Part shown: positions 1 through 11,900 of the stretch, in pieces
Numbering within the stretch: the stretch's first letter is position 1
How the letters are laid out: every line of letters starts with the position of its first letter
DNA from: Poa pratensis
Taxonomy: Eukaryota > Streptophyta > Magnoliopsida > Poales > Poaceae
Assembly: GCA_947311845.1 (NCBI GenBank)
Contig: CAMZMU010000107.1
Span: 35,361,320-35,425,319 of the forward strand
Direction: 5' to 3'
Length of the DNA: 64,000 nt
Notes under the pieces: model-generated
What the model was told of the DNA's origin: nothing
The model's input: only the letters and a program-made list of their open reading frames with translations
Database searches by the model: none
Position numbers and translations under genes: made by a program

Positions 1-392
1 TTCTATGATTCCGGCCATATGCTCCAGCACCGACAATAAGAATCTTGTTGAAGCATATAGTTTCGCAGCATGTCCAAAAGAACGGGAAAGCTAGAAAATC
101 AAAGGGCAAAGGAAACAAACATCAAACGAACGAAGACACAACAAGGGAATGGTTAAAAGGTCTAAGCGGTTCGTCGCTCATCAGGTGGTACGTCATACGT
201 GTAGCTTCTCTAATTGCCGTTGAAGGCTGCCAGGTCCCCGCTCGTCTCCCTTATCGATCCACTTTTCCCGTGATAGCGATTAATTGTCTTTTGGTTAATG
301 ACATCCTCCTTTCTTCTCTCAGTTCACCTCCCCCAGCTACTTTTATTTTAGGGTTTATGGATCTTTTCATTACTCCATCAACATAGGTACAA

Positions 393-2328
393 CTAGATGA
401 TGCCCCGCGTGTTGCTGCGGGAATTTTATAGGTAATGATGCGAAAATCAAATCAAACAAATCTATTAAATTAAGTTGCCAAAATAAACACATATGCAGCA
501 GTTGACTGGCTGGATCCAGACCATCACAAAACATTATACATAAATTCATTTTCTCACAATCTATACTTACCACCTGATGACAGTCTACATATGATCACCG
601 GGCTCTCTGTCGCCATAGGCAGCCTCTGGTACGTACATGCCCAACGCTGAAAATGTGTTTCTAACATATCACCATATAATGCTTATTTGACTAAACATGA
701 AAAATGTAAGGCAATCAGCAACTGCAGGCACTGCTTGGTTGGCTTGGCTGAGGGGTACTGGAGCACCGTATGGAGTTTGCGCTTAACTTAGCACCTGCTT
801 GCTTGCTTTTGTAGGGGATTAGTGAGGCTGCTATTGTCATGGTGCAGCTGAGCATCTCGTCAGGGCTCCATCCGAGCTTAAAACCTAACTTCTGCCACTT
901 GGACTTCGTTTGCCGCTTTGTACAATGTCTGTCTGAAACAAAAATGACAATTTACATATATTAAAAAAGAAATTTGCATATGAATTTGACACAAATATCA
1001 CTTACTTGCTAGTTTCAGCATTCCCCAATGGCGTAAATTCAATTTTGTAAATTCTTAATACCGATAATTTGCTACAACTAAATGATAATTATAATGATGA
1101 GTTTATGTGTAAGATAATTTTGACCAGAAACTAAATATGTATCAGTCAGATCTTTTGCAACTTTGGAGGCAAAGGATATACTACCTGATATGGGGATAAG
1201 TATCACTCATAAAGAGCCATGCCACTTTCAGTCTGTAAGCGTGATTGTAACTCACTGAGATGACCTTAATTACTCACTGATATTTCTCACTGAACAAATC
1301 TTGTACAGAACATTAAAAAAAAGAGAGAGTCTGAGAGCACCTTAATTACCTGCTACTCGTTAGCCTCACATAATTGAGTTCAGAGATGGATTCTGCACAA
1401 AGCGCCTGGCCAATCTTGAACCAAAGTGGAAGGATCTACAACATCATAACAAAATAAATTCTCAAAATGTGTTGATGGGGCCACTGATTACTGAATTGAG
1501 GTCTGGCTGCTTGGAGATGGGCTCGGAGCCTCAGATTCAGTTCATGGTCATCCTTAAACTCCAACGAAACGACGACAATGACTCGGATTTGGGTCTTGCA
1601 TGGTCACCCGGAACTGCACGGCTATGGGCCTATGGCCACTCCCGAAGGCTACTGCGACGGCCACTGGGACTCGGTCCTAGCCTCCTTGGTCACCCTGGAA
1701 CTGGACGACTACGGTGTCGGCTACTCGGATTCTGTTCTTGAGGACCCTGTTGGCGTATGCGGCGGCCGGATTTCTGGTATCAGCGCTGGGTGGCAGCTTG
1801 GAGATGAGCTCAGTTAAGATGACCATGGTGGACATGCATGGAGTAATCGAGGGAGGGAGGAAGTCAAGTGACAGACCTGGTCCTCCACATGTAGAGCACT
1901 CCAACCTTTTGTTGCGTGGAGAAACATTGGAGGAGACGAAGAGAAAGGGATTCTGGTAGCGACCTCAACATTAACTGCGTGGAAAATTTAGTGGAGGAAT
2001 TAGAGGGGCGTCGATTCAGTGAAGCCGGGAGTGAAACGAAACGACAGACGTCGCTTGTGGGGCCACAGGAAGGTGAATGGAGAAGAAAAATAAATGGGCT
2101 AGATTAAGGAATGGGCTGCAATTGCACTAACGAATGAGACGTCAATTTTTCCAGCCTGAAAACAATGGCTTGTTGTTAACATTATAATCAATAAATCACA
2201 AAAATGACGTGGATGTCTGTAGTACCATGGGGACGGGTGACAACCAATAGAAAGAATCGAGGTGATGTGGCATGCTTGCATGTTCAGAGAAATCAAGTAG
2301 TGGGGTTCTCCTATTTAGATAGAGAAGA
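393..2328 (-). mobile_element. Non-autonomous Helitron carrying a possible captured exon (copy 1)
   Basis: Read on the minus strand, the element starts with TC after an A (right end, TCTTCTCTATCTAAATAGG) and ends in CTAG followed by T at 393. The 3' end has a hairpin with stem CCCGC/GCGGG a few bases before GCATCATCTAG. These are the known Helitron hallmarks: 5' TC, 3' hairpin, CTRR end, insertion between A and T, no target duplication. No Rep/helicase is encoded, so it is non-autonomous. A second copy lies at 20805-22819. The Helitron call rests on terminal structure only. Confidence 0.65.
795..932 (-). pseudogene. Possible captured exon, weakly mTERF-like
   Basis: On the minus strand a 138-base open segment is bounded by a plausible acceptor (GTTTCAG before 932) and a donor (GTGCTAAG after 795). 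It encodes about 46 residues including KWQKLGFKLGWSPDEMLS. The G-W-S-x-D-E-x-L pattern recalls mTERF-family repeats, which are common captured sequence in cereals, but only one motif is visible, so the family call is weak. The copy at about 21205-21340 differs by a 3-base in-frame deletion. The segment has the same orientation as the Helitron carrying it, as expected for gene capture. It is too short to be a working gene. Confidence 0.3.
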
Positions 2329-3575
2329 TAATACTGTCAGGAGAATTTAGGAGCCACACTTGGCGACAATGATACGGAGAAATGAAGCTACGAGCAAGGT
2401 TATGAGCATGAACATTTTTGGATATTCTCTCATGGCAAAAATTAGCTGAAAAAAAGAGGCTCTGCATTGAAGTGAGGTGAGTCGGAGGACGAGCTCCAGG
2501 GAGATCGTTTTTTAATTCAAAATGATGTTTTTAAGTTTTGAAAATATGGGAAAAAGTTATGGATGTCGATAATTTATGGATGGGAAAATATGTGAATCTC
2601 ACACATTTGTAGACATGTGCATGTGGACAAATGATAAAACATCTTAAATTTAAAAACAGAGGAATTAGTTCATAATATGATTTGTAATATGAGATAAGGA
2701 TGAACGGTATTTTTTAACCTAATTTTTTAGTATTTATCGTTAGGTCATCCACCAATATTAAATTATGTGTGCTTTAGAGCTATGTAAGTGGAGCTCCCTG
2801 ATGGCCGTTGCTCATCCCTGGATCCCGCAGATACGCATAATCATCTTTTTTATAAAATCTACTCTTGAAGCTCAAACCATTGAAGAATCAGAAAAACACA
2901 TGCGACACGCCCATAATTCTTTCTGGTACATACAGGGACGGAGCCAGGATTTCACCATGAGGGGGGCGAAGAGGCTAAAGGTCGCATGTGAGAATTTTTT
3001 CCATATAAGCAGACCTAAATGCATGTAGTTTCGTTTCGTTTAAGAAGGCAAATTAGACACATAAACATCACAATATAGGAAGTGTGACTACATCATTTAT
3101 ATCCAAACATAGCAAAGTCGTTTGCCAATAATTTGTTTCTTCTAAATTTCTAAATTGCGTCCTCGAGTATGATAATGACTGAGAGAAAGGAGCAAACTAC
3201 CTTTTTTCCTTGCCTAGGTCATGCTGAACCCCGGCCGGCTGTACGCCCGTGCTTGCCGGCTTTGCTCAGTTCTCATTTACTAGATGGATTTTGCTTGGAG
3301 CCCCTCGCCGGCGGCCGCCCAACTCAATGGAAACGAAATGTCGAAAAGCGATCTGATCTTAGCCATGCTTGCTGGTTAATGACAGATGGACTTTTAGATC
3401 CCACGTTTGGGGTTACAGTGCTATTGTGTCAATCTGTTAGATGGGCATGTGCTTCACTGAAGATGGGCTCATTACTCGTAGGAGGTGGATTTGAGGGCAG
3501 GCTTTCCGTTCGCCCTACAGATGGGCCTTTATGACATTTATCGCCCCATTTGTTAGAACAAAATCAGAAATTCAC

Positions 3576-3728
3576 AGTTCACATCTTTCTCTCCCTCCGG
3601 ATAAGGTTCCTGTTTGAGAGGGGCGGAAAAGGCGACCGCGAGCTCCCGTCCTCGCCGGCTGCTCCCCTCCGTCTCCGGCCGCCGTTTTCTGCGCCGCGAG
3701 GCGGGGGGGGGAGCCTCGGCTCCGTCCT
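3576..3728 (+). mobile_element. 5' fragment of a retroposon, truncated at the duplication edge
   Basis: It begins right after TCAGAAATTCAC (3564-3575), the left target-site copy of the complete retroposon at 24091-24917. Only the first about 150 bases are present. At 3728 the sequence switches to unrelated DNA that contains CCTACGACAATAGCTTATTT twice (about 3726 and 3790). Confidence 0.75.
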
Positions 3729-3841
3729 ACGACAATAGCTTATTTACACCTCTGGTAGGCCATCTGATGATGACTACTGTCGGGACAATCCTACGACAAT
3801 AGCTTATTTAAGAAATGATCTATTAATCTGACATTTTATTC

Positions 3842-4062
3842 AAGATGTCCAAGAATTTTACGAAGGCTAGAGTGGAGCATATAAATCCTTCTTGTGAAGC
3901 GACAATGGACAAAAATATGCTTCACCGATTCCATTGTTTGCTTGCAAAAAGGGCACAACCCACAATGCGGCCACCCTCTTTTCGCCAACAGGTTGAATTT
4001 TGTCTTTCGCGGAGTCCAAGCTTTCCAAATTAATTGTCTTGTAAATACTGGAGTTCAATGTT
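3842..4062 (-). pseudogene. LINE reverse-transcriptase C-terminal (zf-RVT) fragment
   Basis: Minus-strand translation gives an uninterrupted piece with RGWPHCGLCPFCKQT followed by VKHIFVHCRF. This is the C-x2-C ... H-x4-C zinc-binding pattern of the zf-RVT domain at the C-terminus of plant LINE reverse transcriptases. No start and no other RT domain accompany it, so it is an isolated fragment. It lies on the strand opposite the larger LINE remnant at 4423. Bases 4063-4422 hold no recognisable gene. Confidence 0.65.
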
Positions 4063-4422
4063 GGAAGGATCTTTTGTCATGTTAGAATAAGTAAGAGTAA
4101 AATCGTTCGAGCATGTATGCTACGGTACAGACTGAAGAGACTTGGATTCCACATGAGAGTAAGATTACAAGAGTGTTGTTTCCACATGAGACTTTGAGAG
4201 TAAGATTGTATTTGGTTGTATATTATTAAAACGATACTTACCAAGAGCCACGATGCAAGAGAAAAAAGGCTAAAAGCATGTGTATATTATTAAAACGCTA
4301 AACGAGTTCATGCTAAATAAATAAACCTATATACTCCTTACTATTTCACACGATTAATTTACAAGCTCATTGCCAAGGCCCACTAGTAAATTGTTGATGC
4401 CTATTCACCGCTCCTTTCGTTC

Positions 4423-5745
4423 ATGTCTGTTGAGGAAAGATTACAAAACAGGCTAAGTAGCTGGAAAGGAAAATTATTATCCTTAGGAGGGAGATTGGTG
4501 CTCATAAATTCAGTCCTAACTAATATGGTACTATATATGATATATTTCTTCCAATTACCAAAGGGAGTCCTGCATCGATTGGATTACTTTCGATCTAGAT
4601 TCTTTTGGTAAGGGGATAATGAAAAAAAAGAAATACCGGCTGGCAACATGGGATGTAGTGTGCCGCCCTAAGGACCACGGTGGTCTTGGCATTCATGATC
4701 TTCAGGTCAAGAATAGAGCTCTTCTTGGTAAGTGGTTGTCTAAGCTACTGACGGAAGAGGGGGTGTGGCAAACCCTCCTTAGGAAAAAATACATTGGCTC
4801 AAGTGTGTTATCACAGATTTCTTGGAAGTCTGGTGATTCCCACTTTTGGGCGGGCTTAATGGCGACGAAGAAGTTCTTCTTCCCATATGGCTCTTTCTCC
4901 ATTAAGGATGGGTCTGAGATAAGGTTCTGGGAGGATACATGGTTGGGTACTACCCTACTCCGAGAACAATATCCAGCATTATATGGTATAGTCCAAGGAC
5001 GTCATATCAAGTGCTGGTTGACAATCATCCAACTGTGATGTTCCGAAGAGATCTTGTTGGACCCAGGTTGGCATCTTGGCATGAGTTGCTCCAGCGACTC
5101 GCTACTGTCAATTTGACTCAAGGGACCGATGAGTTTCGGTGGAATTTACGTAATTGCGGTAAATTCTCCGGGGGCTCCATGTATACAGCACTCGCTCAGC
5201 CGGATGTGCCTGTAGATAATAATAAGAAAATCTGGAAGATGAAAATTCCACATAAAAACAAAATTTTTGCGTGGTATTTTCGTCGAGGAGTAATTCTTAC
5301 AAAATACAACCTTGCTAAACGCAATTGGCATGGGAGTAAATAATGTGTCTTCTGTCACAAGGATGAGACAATCAAACATCTGTTCTTCGAGTGCAAATTT
5401 GCTAGTTCTATATGGTCAATCATCCAGATAGGTTCTACTATTTACCCACCTACAAGCATTGCTAATATTTTTGGCAGTTGGCTGAATGGTGTGGATAATA
5501 GGTTCAAACAACTTATTAGGGTGGCAGCGCTTGCCGTAATATGGTTGCTTTGGCTATGTAGAAATGACAAGGTTTTTAATGATAAAAATTGTTCTTTTAT
5601 GCAGATTATCTACAGGACTACTGCTACACTCCGTTCGTGGTCTCAGTTGCAACGTGTGGGGGCATCGAGACCTGTTCATGGAGGTGTGTACAAGACTGGA
5701 GATACGGCGAGAGACTTTTTTATCCCTACATGGATGGCAGCATAA
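4423..5745 (+). pseudogene. LINE ORF2 C-terminal remnant (RT thumb plus zf-RVT), broken
   Basis: The translation follows the C-terminal part of plant LINE ORF2: ERLQNRLSSWKGKLLSLGGR and LINSVLTNMVLYMIYFFQLP, then the glycine-rich RPKDHGGLGIHDLQVKNRAL, WKSGDSHFWAGLMATKKFF and IRFWEDTWLGTT. The zf-RVT region follows (KIWKMKIPHKNKIFAWY, CVFCHKDETIKHLFFECKF) and then the tail LIRVAALAVIWLLWLCRND. It is broken by a TAA at 4609-4611, a frame shift in the A run at 4621-4628, a second shift near 5000, and a TAA at 5341-5343. The catalytic YxDD region would lie upstream and is missing. It is a dead 5'-truncated LINE with no intact product. The 3' end lies near 5800, where a Helitron has landed. Confidence 0.85.
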
Positions 5746-5805
5746 TTTGCGGATCGGCCCTCCACCACCATAGGCGTTTCTACAATTTCTCATTTTGATA
5801 TGTAA

Positions 5806-7384
5806 CTAGCAAAATGCCCGCGCGTTGCGGCGGAACGGAAAACAATGTGCTTATATACCTTTTCTCTGGACGAACACATATCCGTATTATTTTGGGACAA
5901 TCATCGAGGTAACAATTTTTCCTATTCATGACTAACATCCATATTATTCAAAACTATGGGGATGAATACACATTAATACATAAATAATAGGAAAATAGGT
6001 TTTTTATATTTTATTATTCTATTTTGGTAAAATCTAAAAATCTATAGTCAAGAAAGAAGATCTAGAATATACATATCTAGATTTGTGCGTATGTACTATC
6101 TAAATTCCTGAGAAGATGATCTTTTGAGCGCGCGCAATTTAAATTTATCTTTGTGCATGCTCCATTTCCACTTTTTTATTCTTGTTTTAAAGTAGCCAAC
6201 TCCCCTCCCGTTCAGATTAGGCAACCCACAATTTCTCCAGTCCAATTAGGCAGGATCCATATCATCATTCCGTTGAATCAGAGCAGCCCACCATCCCACA
6301 ATTTCTCCCGTCCAATTAGGACGATCCATATCATCATTCTGTTTAATCACCAGCCCACCAATCCCTCACAATTCCTCCCGTTCAATTAGCCCACGAATTC
6401 ATTTAATCAGCCGACAATCCTTCAATTTAATTGCTGCTTTACTCCCGTATATAAACTGGTGTTTTTTTTTGTTGTAACGCAGCGATGGGACTAAACGCGA
6501 GTTTGATTCCACGGTCAAAGCAATCATGCCCTGTTTGCCGTTGGCGTCCCAGGCCTGGATAGAGAGAGGTAAGGCCCAGTTTACAATAGGAAATTGGCAC
6601 CGGCCGGCCCCATCTGCCCATCTCCTATACCAACCTATATGTCTAGATACATCCACTTTTGGGTAAATGGATGATATCTAATTTGGAACGGATGGAGTAG
6701 TCGAGAAAACAACCGGCCGGCCTCCCGATCAAATGCGCGAAGGAGAATTAATAGAGTAGTTCATGCCAGCCAAATCCACGGCCAAGAAAGAACAAATCCA
6801 GTTCCGAGAGTGATTGGAGCGGCGACGTGGGTCTCGTGCATTGCTCCACCAATCTGGAATCCATCTAAGTATCTAACACGTATACGTGCTATGTTGCTTC
6901 TTTGAGTTCTTGAAGGAGTCCTGCAGTCACATGATTATTTTTGTGTACCCCTTGTATATTCACCGAAAAGAGAAGAGCCGGAAGGACTCGTGCTCACGCA
7001 TCGTGTCCATGTTTGGACGGACATGCATCCTATCATCCTATGTATGCACCGTGTGCAGCTAAGTCGAAACGCTGCAGGAAATAAAAAATAGAAAGAGAGT
7101 TTGGGGCTAACTGCATATGTACGTATTGTCGACGCACGCACAACTGAGTCCGGCTCCTGCCAGGTCGGAAAACGCCTTAGGCAGAGTACTCTTGGGCTTG
7201 GCCCATAGTCAATCGCGGGGGACCCAGTTCCGTTTGTTCGGTACGGAAGAAAAATCGAAACGTTTTCTTCACTTGCCTATGGCGTTGGTGGGTTAATTTG
7301 GGATTTTGGAGAGGGCAAAACCGTCTAGAAAAAAACGACGTACCGCCGCCAACCATCACCTTTACTCGTATTATATAGTAGAGA
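5806..7384 (-). mobile_element. Non-autonomous Helitron, 1.58 kb
   Basis: On the minus strand it starts TCTCTACTATATAATACGAG (7384 downward), preceded by A and matching the classic plant Helitron 5' end. It ends GGGCATTTTGCTAG at 5806, followed by T. A GC-rich stem (CCGC/GCGG) lies just before the terminal CTAG. Removing it leaves an A|T insertion site. No helicase or other protein is encoded; the interior has repeated CCCACAATTTCTCCCGT blocks (about 6220-6390) and a Stowaway remnant. I see no captured gene. Confidence 0.7.
6636..6697. mobile_element. Stowaway MITE half-copy
   Basis: TCTAGATACATCCACTTTTG followed by CTAATTTGGAACGGATGGAG matches the right half of the complete Stowaway element at 55003-55124. 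The left half is absent, so this is a decayed remnant inside the Helitron. Confidence 0.6.
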
Positions 7385-7938
7385 TTCGTCTTGTTTATTT
7401 CATTTCGAACTACAGACTTGTTTCGGCTGTGTGCATCTTCGTTATGCAGAATCTGGGTGTAATGCTTAAACTATTAAGTAATAAAGACTCTCCCTTTGTC
7501 TAAAAAAATGTCTGTTTCACCGCATCGGACCTCTCGATTAGCAGACCAGCCCAAACTGAACCATATATGCAGGCACCATCTGATTACGTTTTCCCTTCCT
7601 GATATTCTAGAAGTACATCAATAATTAATAGTGCTGGTCTCAGGACTGGTCTCAGGACGAAGAGTTAACCAAGAACAGCGTGGGGGAGCAAGCTATTCGC
7701 CTGCCTTTTTATTCCATATATATAATACAACACGGCCCAGTACAGTACATCAGTCAACTGACCAATTCTCCAAACTAGAACATACATGACGCATCAACGC
7801 ATACATATATGACCTCGCAAGAACACACAGCTAGATGTGTTCTTCAAGATCTCGGCGCACACAAGCTTACATATACGTACACACATTCACCTTCTTATTT
7901 GTTTTGAGCAAACTGCTGACGCATCGGGGCTGCTCAGC

Positions 7939-8434
7939 TCAGGGGTGCACCTCCGCCTCAGGGCGGTACATGGGCTCCGGCATTTCGTCGAAGCGCTGAC
8001 AGCACCGGCAGCCGCCGTAGTACCCGCGGCCACAGCAGCCCCATCGGCAGTACCCACCGCCGCCGCGGCCTGGGTAGCCGCCTCCTCTACGGCCAGGGTA
8101 CGGATAGTACCCGCCTCCTCCACGCCCGGGATAGCCGCCTCCACCGCGGTAGGGGTACCCGCCGCCGCCACGGTAGTAGTCCTGCAAGTCGGCCGTTGGC
8201 TCCTCCTTCTTGGCCTCTGCATCATCGACACATAACATCAGCATTCATGTTTACAAATTTAAGCATGAAATAGTGGCAGCACAGCACTGCAGCAGCAACA
8301 ATACTAATTCTTTGCTAATCAATCCGTAGGAAGCTAGTGTGGTAGCTTACGGGTTTTTTCTTCGGCCGAGGCGACCATCAGAGCAGCAGCAAGCAGCAGA
8401 GCAAACACTAAAAGGAAACCCTTGTAGTCGCCAT
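7939..8434 (-). pseudogene. GRP-A: secreted glycine/cysteine-rich protein gene, frame-shifted
   Basis: The gene has the two-exon plan of its neighbour GRP-B. Exon 1 is 8351-8434, a GT-AG intron 8217-8350, exon 2 7939-8216. Exon 2 is intact and encodes AKKEEPTADLQDYY, then GGGGYPYR/GGGGYPGR repeats and a C-x3-CC-x7-C-x-CC tail ending MPEPMYRPEAEVHP. Exon 1 has lost one base relative to GRP-B (84 against 85), between codons 3 and 4, so the reading frame meets TAG at codon 9. An in-frame ATG exists at old codon 20, but starting there removes the hydrophobic core of the signal peptide. I therefore call it a pseudogene, or a gene making an unsecreted protein. The TATA box and conserved promoter block are intact, so it may still be transcribed. 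A sequencing error remains possible, although the deletion is not in a homopolymer. Confidence 0.8.
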
Positions 8435-8511
8435 GGTCGATCGCTCTTCTCCTAACTCGAGATTGTATCTGAGCTAGCTTGATGAGAAGCTATGCATGGA
8501 GACCAGGCATA

Positions 8512-8517
8512 TTTATA
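8512..8517 (-). promoter_or_regulatory. TATA box of GRP-A
   Basis: TATAAATAT on the minus strand, about 80 bases upstream of the GRP-A start codon. All five GRP genes have a TATA box at about 80-105 bases. Confidence 0.7.
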
Positions 8518-8610
8518 GGGCAGAAAGGAGTGGAAATGCTTCCTAGGGAGCAAGTTGAGGCGTCTTCGTCGCCGTGCATGTGGATGGCCCCGAACAGTAG
8601 TTAGCGGTTG

Positions 8611-8687
8611 GCCGATGGTCGGTGTGCATTAACATCTTCATGCATGCAAGTAGCAACTTGAAGAGCTCTGCGTTATCCTATCTTCAC
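8611..8687 (-). promoter_or_regulatory. Conserved GRP upstream block, copy in GRP-A
   Basis: The + strand reads GATGGTCGG, GTGCATTAAC, then TCATGCATGCAAG and GTTATCC(T)ATCTTCAC. The same ordered elements recur upstream of GRP-B, GRP-D and, farther away, GRP-C. The CATGCATG core is an RY-type motif. A regulatory role is inferred from conservation among the paralogues. Confidence 0.55.
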
Positions 8688-8969
8688 TGCAAGCGTAGAC
8701 ATTGTGTGAGAGAGTGGACGATGGAACGTCAAGTTTGACTCGGCCATACGATCGATGCATGAATGCATGAGTTGTTATTCAACGATCGAGTACTGGAGAT
8801 CAGACACTGACACGGCAACGCATTCATTGTGGAGTATAACATTTTAGGTCCAAGTGCATCGAGTACCTTCTGGTTCTGGATAGTACATAGACATGTGCTT
8901 CTCAGTCACGCCCTTACGGTGCTTCACGTGCTGCCCTTGTAGAATGCAGTTCAAACGGCATAACCTGAG

Positions 8970-11900
8970 AGTGGTTTTCCTAAGCACAAGGCTTTCTACA
9001 CGACCAGAGAATTTCAGTGTACCAAAAAATTTAAAAATTCTACAAATTTCAGTATGAAAATTATATTGTGCGTAAAGTTTGAAGTTAATATGTTGTGATA
9101 TTTGAGAGAAACAAAACCTAAGATTAAAAAAAAATTATATTCATGGGCCTCTGCCACACACCGGAGAGTAGCCCAAATGGGCACCGACGATCATCGACGA
9201 CCTCCAGCGACAGGTGGGGGCGAGGGAGGAGAAGGGAGACGGTGGTGGCGCTAGGGTTTGGGGACCCTATCTGTCCCTGGTTTGAGCCACGTGGTGGTAC
9301 GTGTGTTCCATTATGTACGCGAGATTGGCATCGATAAATGAGTTGGGAAGACCCCATGTCACCCTGGGTGGGAGTGACGTGGGGCATAGATTTTTTAATA
9401 GTGGGTGTGCAGGTGGCATGATGCTCAATTACAACTTGTGGAATAACATAGCTAGTATCGTGATGCCAACTAGGCATATTGTTTTCCTTTCATGCTATTA
9501 CATGTCAAAAACGAATATGGTAGTATCATATCATGATAACATAACATAATGCATTCAAAGAGAAAGTGAGTCATACAAATCAATAAATGAAGCAACCTAG
9601 ATAACATTACCACCCTTACATTACCATGGCCAGCATGATACTAGTTTGTGTAACTCTCACCGTGTGTGGCCTAAAGTTGGGAAAAATAATCGATAAAATA
9701 GAAAAAATAGAAAATGTTTGCATATGATAAATTATTCTATAGTTTCGTATGTTTAAGTTGGTAGTAAAACTTCATTGTATTGAAAATGCACTTTGCACTT
9801 GAAATAATATTGCAATTTTATCGACTTACATGGCATAAAAGTTTCAGTCCGCTCAAAGGTAGAAACAAACCCAAACACTGGGAGCACATGGGGCTTGTTG
9901 TATACTAGTTGTGGACTTCTACACAAGTGTTCAAGACTTCAAAATATATTGTTAAAAAATATTCAAAAAAAATAGGGATGCTCTAACAACAAGCATATGA
10001 CATTCATTTTCATAACCTAGTTTGACAAATAACTCAAACGAACAATGAAGTCAAACTTTTCTGCGAATAGTGCCACTTGGATATTATTCATTCTCGATTG
10101 AGATACCATGGTTGTCTCTCTTTTAGGTGCCGGTACATCGATTATGTTGTAGTTTTATTTGGTCATACAAAATTTAAGACTGTTCACGTAATCAGTTTCC
10201 ATGGCATCCAAAAGGAGATTGCATTACGTAGGTGCACTATTTATTTAGTGTTCTACATTAAGTTATTTATGTAGTTAGAAAGTAAAAAGTTCGTTTATAG
10301 ATGGTTCATGATTGTGTTTTTATAATAATCTTTGCTTACATGTTGACCGCAATCTTCATTAATCGCTTCATAGGTTATAGGATTTTGATGTATGAACTTA
10401 ACTTTGAACATCAACTTGACCAAAAAAATGAGGCTAATATGCTAAATTTATAACATAGAATTTCTATTCGGAATAAATTTCCGACCGTATAGATTTTCAT
10501 AATATTTGGCACATATATTATTTGTCTAATTGATGGTTCAAATTAAGAACATCTCTTGTATGTTGTGTACGTACATTTGGTTTTCTATATGTTCATATAT
10601 AGGAATGTCTAAAATGATTTCTTTTTAGATACTCTGAGTTTGGCATCAATTTTCTATACAAAGGACGACTATATGTCCTTTCATTTATTGTAATATCTTA
10701 TGACTACCAGTACACCATTTTTATGTTTTAATAACATCAACCAATCCTAGCCAAGCGGTTGTGATTTGAACAATATGGATGGGTTGTCCAAACCGATCAT
10801 CAATCTCAGTCTCCGTTGAGCAACATCAGGGCCATCGTATGCTCGTCACACTTCTTCACAATCTCCACGCAAGTGTATCAAATATGGTGACTCTGTACAC
10901 ATCCGTCTTCAATACCTTGAAGGTTAAGAAGTGTTCTATCTTAATTTGGTGAGCGATAGAAAATCCTTTCTAACCTTGATCCATGACGGAATTCCCATTA
11001 TAGTCAATGCGAGGGCATCATCTTAATCCCACTTAATGTGTCCGAAGTGGGTTAGAGAGACGTTAAACGTACTGATATTTAAGTGATATCATTTGCTCCC
11101 TTGAAGCATAAAGAATTACAAGCCATAGAACGTAGAAAAGTGCATTTGACTACATCATGAAAACTGGATTTGATTACATCATGTAAAACACATTCGTCGG
11201 AGAAAGGTCTAGATTATGTTTTGTTTTAAGATAATATCGTTGTTTTTATATGGTTCATTTTAATCTATGGGCGAATTATTATTTTAAATTCCCCAAAATA
11301 CCATGTCGCCCTAGTCATCTACCCGTGCACCTAAAATGAAATCAACTATTGTGATGTTTTGGGTAACAATTATTTATGTGAACACAATAAAAATTTGCAA
11401 GGGCATCATCTTTACCATATTGAACATGTCCAAGGATTTTATTTCAGTAAACTAATACCTATTTGAATTTTTTAGAACATATTTATTTTGTTGCCTAATA
11501 TTAACTGCGACATTTTCAAAAATGCCATGCACCATCCATTTTGTAACGTAGAGGCACGTGACTACTGTTCACTTCCTACCGTTCCTGACTCTTCAATCCA
11601 TGTGATCTATAAGCTCACTCACATGTATGTTGTATGCAGACACTGATTCAGATTCCTCATAATTTTTTTTGAAATAATTTCACCGATGTACTACATATCC
11701 TGACATAATTAACCCTACTATTTTCAAGGCACCAAAAAATTCGTTTCAGCATATCATCAAAACTCCTTGGTAGAGTCATAATTATGCCCAATACCTTTAG
11801 GTCAATTATTTGACTCGCCTATCTAAAAGAGCAAATGTAAAATAAAACTTAAGAAACATTGATCGTAATTGTACAAATGCGTCCATTAAACTCTTAGAGT

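Larger units (their letters stand above)
1..3728. repeat. Segmental duplication, copy 1 (partner 20442-24240)
   Basis: This stretch matches 20442-24240 almost base for base, in the same orientation, about 20.4 kb apart. It probably begins before the window, because the match is already running at base 1. It holds a Helitron (393-2328), flanking non-genic DNA, and the first 150 bases of a retroposon that is complete in copy 2. The match stops abruptly at 3728, in the middle of that retroposon. The longest indel is about 100 bases, present in copy 2 near 21672-21770 and absent here near 1265. Bases 1-392 and 2329-3560 hold no gene I can recognise; the short open frames there are not supported. 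Confidence 0.9.

Noticed and set aside
1469..2107. Overlapping + strand frames (up to 90 codons) repeated at 21960-22598
   Set aside because: Conserved only because the whole segment is duplicated; no domain, and the Helitron and possible exon read on the other strand.
7837..8235. Long + strand frame rich in alanine/valine over GRP-A (and similar ones over GRP-B, C, D, E)
   Set aside because: It is the complement of glycine-repeat codons; the minus-strand frame has a signal-peptide exon, splice sites and conserved cysteines.
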